Assembly: GCA_024643585.1 (NCBI GenBank)
Contig: JAHEMP010000047.1
Location: 1-11,920 of the forward strand
Direction: 5' to 3'
DNA: 11,920 bases
Origin: Crocinitomicaceae bacterium
Lineage (GTDB): Bacteria > Bacteroidota > Bacteroidia > Flavobacteriales_D > Crocinitomicaceae
Part shown: positions 7,002 to 11,920 of the stretch, piece after piece
Numbering within the stretch: the first letter of the stretch is position 1
Layout of the letters: each line of letters opens with the position of its first letter
The notes under the pieces: model-generated
Told to the model about the DNA's origin: nothing
The model's input: only the letters and a program-made list of their open reading frames with translations
The model's database searches: none
Position numbers and translations under genes: made by a program

Positions 7002-7986
7002 GATCTTAATACTACTGCTTGTGCCTTTTGGTATAAGTATGATTCCGTCGTCCAATTCCATTTATAAAAAGTGGGGATTTTTTGGACACAAGCGAATTAA
7101 TAGAATTGCCATTTTTACTTTACCTCCCCAAATGTTCGGTTTCTACAAAGACCACATTGAATATTTGACTGAACATGCTGTTGACCCTGACAAACGGCGA
7201 TACGCTATGGAAGGCGAGGCGCAATGTCATTACATCGACATAGATCACTACGCCAAAAACGGTGAAAATCCATTTGAGATTGTTCCCAAAAACTGGAATG
7301 ATGCTATTGCCAAATACTCTGAAGATACCTTGCAAGCTTATGGCATAGTTCCTTGGCACATACAAGTAATGAAAAATAGATTGAGATGGGCATTTGAAAA
7401 TAAAAATGTCGATTTGATACTAAAGTATTCTGCCGACATTGGTCATTATATAGGAGACGCTCACGTTCCATTGCATACCACAGAGAATTATAATGGTCAG
7501 ATGACTGATCAAAGAGGAATTCACGGACTTTGGGAAAGCAGACTGGTCGAAATAAATGAAGGTGATTATGATTATTTTGTGGGTAAAGCTAAGTACATTG
7601 ACAAACCGCTAGATTGGGCTTGGGAAATTGTAAAAGTCTCCCATCATGCATTAGACTCTGTCTTTGGTTTTGAAAAACACTTAACAGAAACGTTTCCAAA
7701 AGATAAAAAATTTAGCTTTGAACAACGCGGTAACACAACCGTTCAGACCTATTCCTACGATTTTTCACAAGCTTATCATCGAATGTTGAATGGTCAGGTC
7801 GAAAGACGGTTAAAGCAATCCATTATTTCTGTAGGCTCAATTTGGTATTCAGCATGGGTCGATGCAGGACAACCCGATTTAGGGAAATTGCAAAATACGC
7901 CGCCGTCCGCAGAACTAATCAATGAACTAAAAAAGCTAGACGAAGATTATCATAATGGGGCTCACAAAGGTCGCATTTGCGAATAA
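6979..7986 (+). CDS. Exported zinc-dependent phospholipase C / S1-P1 nuclease-like hydrolase
   Basis: A 335-residue predicted exported protein of the superfamily holding trinuclear-zinc phospholipase C and S1/P1 nucleases. The N-terminus has a charged start and hydrophobic core (about 9-21), then WGFFGHKRINR beginning at W32. Candidate zinc ligands follow the P1 spacing: W32 and H37 (as W1, H6), D69 and H84 fifteen apart, H156/D160/H166 in HYIGDAHVPLH, and H182/E186 in HGLWE; Glu in the last place is as in phospholipase C. The substrate is not predictable (phosphodiester in lipid or nucleic acid). It starts 23 nt inside comB in another frame, suggesting coupling; no other in-frame ATG precedes the signal-like segment. 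W32 is not directly after a standard signal-peptidase site, see findings. Confidence 0.82.
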   Translation: MESWFRYKILILLLVPFGISMIPSSNSIYKKWGFFGHKRINRIAIFTLPPQMFGFYKDHIEYLTEHAVDPDKRRYAMEGEAQCHYIDIDHYAKNGENPFEIVPKNWNDAIAKYSEDTLQAYGIVPWHIQVMKNRLRWAFENKNVDLILKYSADIGHYIGDAHVPLHTTENYNGQMTDQRGIHGLWESRLVEINEGDYDYFVGKAKYIDKPLDWAWEIVKVSHHALDSVFGFEKHLTETFPKDKKFSFEQRGNTTVQTYSYDFSQAYHRMLNGQVERRLKQSIISVGSIWYSAWVDAGQPDLGKLQNTPPSAELINELKKLDEDYHNGAHKGRICE

Positions 7987-8009
7987 TCAATCTTAAAATA
8001 TTATTTTTG
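7977..8009 (+). promoter_or_regulatory. Probable promoter of the ABC transporter operon (TTG-N22-TATTTTTG)
   Basis: TATTTTTG at 8002-8009 exactly matches TAnnTTTG and ends 16 nt before the ATG. A TTTG at the end of the preceding gene (TTG 7977-7979) is 22 nt upstream, slightly long. The 39-nt gap 7987-8025 shows no terminator hairpin, so read-through from upstream is also possible. Confidence 0.5.
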
Positions 8010-8025
8010 AACAAACTGTACTTTT

Positions 8026-8802
8026 ATGATTAAAGTAGAAAATCTTAGGAAGGAATTTCCCTTAGGTCGAACCTTGCAAAAGGAACTGGCTACTAAAGAA
8101 AAAATAGCTGTAGCTGTTGATAATATTTCCTTTCAATGTCAACCTGGTCGAATTTTTTCTTTGCTTGGTCCAAACGGAGCAGGAAAAACAACCACCATGC
8201 GAATGCTTTCCACCATTTTCAAACCAACGAGTGGAAATATTGAAATAGCAGGAATCAACGCCGTGACTAACTCTAGAGATGCGAGAAGAAAAATTGGTTT
8301 CCTAACTGGATCAACTGGACTCTACGCGCGTTTAACACCAAACGAATTGATAAAATATTTCGCCGATTTATACGAAGTTTCTGACGCTGATTTTAAAATC
8401 CGAAAAGAAAAATTGTTCGATCTTTTGGATATGAATGATTTTCAAAACAAAAGAATTGGAAAATTAAGTACTGGGATGAAACAAAAAGTATCTATCTGCA
8501 GAACGATGATTCACGATCCAGAAGTCATTGTTTTTGACGAACCTACAAGTGGTTTGGATGTCATTACCGCAGAAAATATTATATCGTTGATTCGGGATTG
8601 TAAAAACGACGGTAAAACGGTCATTTTTTCGAGTCACATAATGAGCGAGGTTGATTTACTTTGCGATGATATGGCCATCGTCCACAAAGGTAAATTACTC
8701 TACAATGGTACCATGGAAAATTTCAGATCAAACCAACAAGAAAGTAGTTTAACCGCTGAATTTATCCGAATTATTCATGAATCAAACGCAGCAACAGTAT
8801 GA
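8026..8802 (+). CDS. natA: ABC transporter ATP-binding protein, NatA-type
   Basis: A 258-residue cytoplasmic ATPase of an ABC-2 type exporter. Walker A GPNGAGKTT (48-56), signature LSTGMKQ (147-153, in place of LSGGQ), Walker B VIVFDEP (167-173) and the switch histidine H204 in FSSHIMSEV are all present. The Q-loop region reads IGFLTGSTGLY (90-100) with no glutamine; this form is usual in NatA-like exporters and does not by itself mean loss of function. The stop overlaps the permease ATG by 4 nt, so the two are translated as a pair. NatA/NatB of Bacillus exports sodium ions, but NatB-like permeases here may move other substrates; the symbol marks similarity only. Confidence 0.88.
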   Translation: MIKVENLRKEFPLGRTLQKELATKEKIAVAVDNISFQCQPGRIFSLLGPNGAGKTTTMRMLSTIFKPTSGNIEIAGINAVTNSRDARRKIGFLTGSTGLYARLTPNELIKYFADLYEVSDADFKIRKEKLFDLLDMNDFQNKRIGKLSTGMKQKVSICRTMIHDPEVIVFDEPTSGLDVITAENIISLIRDCKNDGKTVIFSSHIMSEVDLLCDDMAIVHKGKLLYNGTMENFRSNQQESSLTAEFIRIIHESNAATV

Positions 8803-9989
8803 TTTTAAAAATATTTTTAAAAGAATTAAAAGATACCTTGCGAGACAAGAGAACCTTGATAATGATGGTCGTTATTCCAGTTTTGGTATTCCCTATCGTT
8901 TTAAATTTATTCGTTACCGTTAGCTCTAGTTTTGAAAAAGACGCTGCTATGCAGCGAGTAAAAATCGGATTTGTTGGAGACGCTCAAAGTCCTGTTATAG
9001 CTGGATTTCTTGAAATGCCAGCGGCCATGGGAAAAAAGGATTTGATTCCGTATCCGAATGAAAAGGCGTTGTTGCAAGACGTAAAAAACGATAGTTTGCA
9101 AATGGGAATTATTGTACCTGATAATTATCAAGAAAAAATGGATTCCATGGAGGCTGTGACTTGTGAAGTGTATTATGACGCTACCGATTTGGGAATCAAA
9201 GACCGCGCTAAATCGTACATGGAATATGTAGAAAAATCAGCTCGCGATAAACGGTATAAGTCAATGAACTTAGACGAAACCAAATTCCAAGTTATTTTGA
9301 CGAATTACAACAATACGGCTTCAGACAAAGAAATGATTGGGAAACTAGCAGGAGGAATTTTGCCCTATATCTTCATTGCTTTTGGGTTCATTGGTTGCAT
9401 GTACCCTGCAATTGATTTGTTCACAGGTGAAAAAGAACGTGGAACGATTGAAACTTTATTAACCACACCTGTTTCACGTTTGCAGATTCTTATCGGAAAA
9501 ATGTGCGTTGTTGCCTTATCTGGTTTGCTGGCCGCAACTTGCGCTTTGGTAGGATTATATCTTTCAATCGAAGTTTTCAATTTGGTGGATAACGAAGAAA
9601 TTCTTTCCATCGTTCGTGGAATTTTGACACCAAGTTTTATAATCATGTTGTTCTTATTGCTCTTCCCGTTGACCGTATTCTTCGCTGGAGTGATGATTCC
9701 AATTGCCGTTTACGCCAAAAGCTTCAAAGAGGCCCAAAGTATTATCACTCCGCTAAACATTGTTATGGTTCTTCCCGCAATGATTGGATTGTTGCCGGGA
9801 ATAGAGCTTAACTATATGACGGCTTGCATTCCCGTTATCAATGTTGTTTTAGCTACTAAAGAATTAATAGCTGGCACCTTAGAACCAGTTTTATTGCTGC
9901 TCAGTTTTGGAATCATGGTAACGCTCGCCATGATTGCCGTTTTCGTTTCTTACCGCCACTTCGGAAAAGAAACTAATATTGTTATGTAA
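8799..9989 (+). CDS. natB: ABC-2 type transporter permease, NatB-type
   Basis: A 396-residue integral membrane partner of the preceding ATPase. One N-terminal membrane segment (about 20-42) is followed by an extracytoplasmic domain of roughly 145 residues (about 43-187), then about five to six further segments: 188-208, 232-258, 277-303, 318-336, 341-357 and 362-384. The cytoplasmic loop LFTGEKERGTIETLLTTPVS (207-226) is the conserved coupling region of NatB-like ABC-2 permeases. The start ATG lies in the ATGA overlap with the ATPase gene. The substrate is unknown; sodium export is the family precedent. Its TAA stop is also the first three bases of the -7 box of the next gene. Confidence 0.87.
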   Translation: MILKIFLKELKDTLRDKRTLIMMVVIPVLVFPIVLNLFVTVSSSFEKDAAMQRVKIGFVGDAQSPVIAGFLEMPAAMGKKDLIPYPNEKALLQDVKNDSLQMGIIVPDNYQEKMDSMEAVTCEVYYDATDLGIKDRAKSYMEYVEKSARDKRYKSMNLDETKFQVILTNYNNTASDKEMIGKLAGGILPYIFIAFGFIGCMYPAIDLFTGEKERGTIETLLTTPVSRLQILIGKMCVVALSGLLAATCALVGLYLSIEVFNLVDNEEILSIVRGILTPSFIIMLFLLLFPLTVFFAGVMIPIAVYAKSFKEAQSIITPLNIVMVLPAMIGLLPGIELNYMTACIPVINVVLATKELIAGTLEPVLLLLSFGIMVTLAMIAVFVSYRHFGKETNIVM

Positions 9990-9994
9990 TTTTG
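9987..9994 (+). promoter_or_regulatory. -7 element (TAATTTTG) built on the natB stop codon
   Basis: TAATTTTG exactly matches TAnnTTTG; its first three bases are the natB stop codon, and the ATG of the serine hydrolase follows after 5 nt. A transcript from here would be leaderless or nearly so. No TTG is present at the expected upstream spacing, so it may be weak or fortuitous. Confidence 0.4.
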
Positions 9995-9999
9995 ACGAT

Positions 10000-11277
10000 A
10001 TGAGAACTGTCATTTTTACATTAAGCCTTTTCACTTGTTCACTTTCTTTTAGTCAGTTGTATTTCCCTCCATCTTCTGGTACAACTTGGGACACTATGTC
10101 GCCTAGTCAATTGAATTGGTGTCCAGACAAAATACAGAACCTATACGATTATTTGGAAACAACGAACACAAAGTCCTTTATGGTTTTGAAAGACGGAAAA
10201 ATAGTACTCGAGAAATACTTCGGAACCTTTACTTCGGATAGTTTACATGTTTGGAATTCGGCAAGTAAAACATTGGTTGGTTTTATGACAGGTATTGCGC
10301 AGCAGGAAGGATTTTTAAATATTTCGGATACAACATCCGACTATTTGGGAGCTAGTTGGACCTCTCTTACTCCTGCCCAAGAGGAGAAAATCACGATTCG
10401 GCATCAACTTTCGATGACAACTGGAATGGATGATGTTACGAATGGCGATTGTACCGATCCCAATTGTCTAACATACCTTGCAGATGCCGGAACTCGGTGG
10501 TCCTATCACAACGCTCCATACACCTTGTTAAATACTGTAATTAGCAACGCAACAAGCCAAAACTTCAATTCCTATATCGCCAACAAGTTAGGCACCCCTT
10601 GTGGGATTTCTGGATTGTTTATCACCTTTGGATATAACAAAGTTTTTGTTAGCAAAACGCGACCATTCGCACGATTTGGACTCTTGCTTTTGGCTGAAGG
10701 AATATGGAATGGTACACCTATTTTGAACGACCCTGTGTATTTCAATCAAATGACCAACAGTTCTCAAACCATCAATAATTCCTACGGTTATTTGACCTGG
10801 CTAAATGGTAAATCTAATTTTATGGTACCTGGATTGCAATTTTCCTTCAATGGCCCTTTAGAACCAGATGCCCCATTAGACATGTACGCTGCTTTGGGTA
10901 AAGACGGTCAAATTATCAATGTTGTTCCTTCACAAAATTTAGTTTTGGTACGCATGGGCGAAGGCGATGGTACAACCTTGGTTGGAACACAATACAATGA
11001 TTCAATTTGGATTCGCATGAACGACTTATACTGTTCAACCGAATTATCAGATATCGATTTATTCAAAGGAGTATCTATATTTCCAAACCCAAGCATGGGT
11101 GCCATTCAAATTGACGGATTGAAACAAGAGGATTTGATTTTCTTTACAAACCATATAGGTCAAACCATTCCCTATGAGAGTGCCAATGGTAAATTTCTTT
11201 TGAAAGAAAAGGGATTGTTGTTCTTAACAATTGATCGGAATGGCATACAGAAAACGACCAAAATAATAGTTGAATAA
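10000..11277 (+). CDS. Secreted serine hydrolase (beta-lactamase/DD-peptidase family) with T9SS sorting domain
   Basis: A 425-residue secreted enzyme. Residues 1-18 form a signal peptide (MRTVIFTLSLFTCSLSFS) with likely cleavage before QLYF. The catalytic domain (about 35-345) is of the beta-lactamase-related serine hydrolase family: nucleophile S87 in SASK (87-90), YHN (169-171) as the second motif, and ALGKDGQ (298-304) near the third. Such enzymes act as esterases, peptidases or amidases; a true beta-lactamase role is unlikely without more evidence. Residues about 355-425 are a Por/type IX secretion C-terminal domain, with SIFPNPSMG (359-367) and the terminal strand ending KIIVE, so the product should cross the outer membrane and be surface-anchored or released. 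The ATG at 10000 is preferred to one at 9934 inside natB because only it begins with a signal peptide. Confidence 0.9.
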   Translation: MRTVIFTLSLFTCSLSFSQLYFPPSSGTTWDTMSPSQLNWCPDKIQNLYDYLETTNTKSFMVLKDGKIVLEKYFGTFTSDSLHVWNSASKTLVGFMTGIAQQEGFLNISDTTSDYLGASWTSLTPAQEEKITIRHQLSMTTGMDDVTNGDCTDPNCLTYLADAGTRWSYHNAPYTLLNTVISNATSQNFNSYIANKLGTPCGISGLFITFGYNKVFVSKTRPFARFGLLLLAEGIWNGTPILNDPVYFNQMTNSSQTINNSYGYLTWLNGKSNFMVPGLQFSFNGPLEPDAPLDMYAALGKDGQIINVVPSQNLVLVRMGEGDGTTLVGTQYNDSIWIRMNDLYCSTELSDIDLFKGVSIFPNPSMGAIQIDGLKQEDLIFFTNHIGQTIPYESANGKFLLKEKGLLFLTIDRNGIQKTTKIIVE

Positions 11278-11278
11278 T

Positions 11279-11920
11279 TTGACCGAACTACCTTCCAATA
11301 AGGCATTCCAAAATTTAAACGGGCTCCGATTTATTGGTGCGCTTTCTGTATTTATCTTTCATTCGTTTACCCTTTCCAGAGAAATTTGGGGAGATTTTTA
11401 CACAACTTCATTCTATAAAGCCATTTTTCAGCTTGCATCCCGCGGGCATTATGGGGTAGGGTTATTTTTTGTGTTAAGTGGTTTTTTGATTATTACTTTG
11501 ATGTTGTGTGAATTAGACAAATCGCATACCATTAACGTAAAAAACTTTTTCGCCCGTCGAATCCTCCGAATTTGGCCTGTCTATTTTGCTTTGGTCATTT
11601 TTGGATTTTTTATTTTCCCACTTTTACCTTTTGGCCAGGAAACGGTCCATTCTCTTGGCTATTTTTCGGTTTTTCTATCCAATTTAGATGAAATTTGGGT
11701 TGGATTGAAAGACTCACTTACCTTTTTAACGGTTACCTGGTCTGTAAGTGTGGAGGAACAGTTTTACTTGTTTTTATTTTTGGTTCTCGGAGTCTTTCCT
11801 TTTTTGAGAAAACGAAAGTACATTTTTAGCTATTTAATTGCGGTTATTCTTACCTGTCTCGTATTTCGCATATTGAATCACTCGGATGAAAGAGTAATCT
11901 ATTTCCACAGCTTTTCTGTT
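11279..11920 (+). CDS. Acyltransferase family 3 membrane protein (partial, C-terminus off the window)
   Basis: The first 214 residues of a polytopic acyltransferase-3 protein, a family that transfers acetyl or other acyl groups to surface polysaccharides, LPS or peptidoglycan. Visible: NGLRFIGALSVFIFHSF (14-30) with the conserved histidine H28, the segment HYGVGLFFVLSGFLI (57-71), the basic motif FFARRILRIWPVYF (90-103), and VTWSVSVEEQFYLF (152-165). At least five hydrophobic segments occur in this part. No ATG is available between the upstream in-frame TAG (11267-11269) and the conserved start; the choices are TTG at 11279, one base after the hydrolase stop, or TTG at 11270 overlapping it by 8 nt. 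I chose 11279, with little to separate them. Close linkage suggests cotranscription with the hydrolase. Confidence 0.88.
   Translation, partial: MTELPSNKAFQNLNGLRFIGALSVFIFHSFTLSREIWGDFYTTSFYKAIFQLASRGHYGVGLFFVLSGFLIITLMLCELDKSHTINVKNFFARRILRIWPVYFALVIFGFFIFPLLPFGQETVHSLGYFSVFLSNLDEIWVGLKDSLTFLTVTWSVSVEEQFYLFLFLVLGVFPFLRKRKYIFSYLIAVILTCLVFRILNHSDERVIYFHSFSV

Noticed and set aside
8115..8325. Loss of the Q-loop glutamine in the ABC ATPase as a sign of inactivation
   Set aside because: Walker A, signature, Walker B and H-loop are intact, and the IGFLTG form is common in NatA-like exporters.
9934..9999. Upstream in-frame ATG for the serine hydrolase
   Set aside because: It overlaps the natB coding end and would bury the clear signal peptide that starts at 10000.
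1..11920. Mobile element, CRISPR array, defence system or RNA gene
   Set aside because: I saw no transposase, integrase, regular repeats, tRNA-like cloverleaf or rRNA sequence; every open region is covered by ordinary chromosomal genes.

Overview
This window looks like chromosomal DNA of a Bacteroidota member, probably of the Flavobacteriales. The evidence is the AT-rich base composition, repeated TAnnTTTG promoter elements of the Bacteroidota type with no clear Shine-Dalgarno sequences, a Por/type IX secretion C-terminal domain on a secreted hydrolase, and protein variants common in that phylum (CBS-domain cystathionine beta-synthase, TerC, a zinc PLC/S1-P1-like protein). The genus cannot be fixed from this sequence alone.

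Left part, minus strand (1-3764): in transcription order, a TerC family membrane protein, then DNA polymerase IV (dinB, TTG start 8 nt after terC). A promoter-like element follows, then cystathionine beta-synthase, whose stop codon directly abuts the start of a BtuF-like metal/cobalamin-binding protein that runs off the left edge. Right part, plus strand (3854-11920): uvrB, divergent from terC; a small DUF3817 membrane protein; a ComB-type 2-phosphosulfolactate phosphatase that overlaps a predicted exported trinuclear-zinc hydrolase; a NatA/NatB-type ABC exporter pair; a T9SS-sorted serine hydrolase of the beta-lactamase family; and an acyltransferase-3 membrane protein that runs off the right edge and uses a TTG start.

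Functionally this is a mix of housekeeping and envelope genes: two DNA repair genes (dinB, uvrB) on either side of terC, sulfur amino acid metabolism, and a run of export and cell-surface functions at the right end. Genes are packed tightly and the longest gap is under 100 nt. I see no mobile element, CRISPR array, tRNA, rRNA or phage gene, and I found no convincing undescribed system. The most notable points are start and promoter architecture (two TTG starts, near-leaderless promoters, a stop codon shared with a promoter box), the abutting CBS/BtuF-like pair, and the zinc-site geometry of the PLC-like protein.
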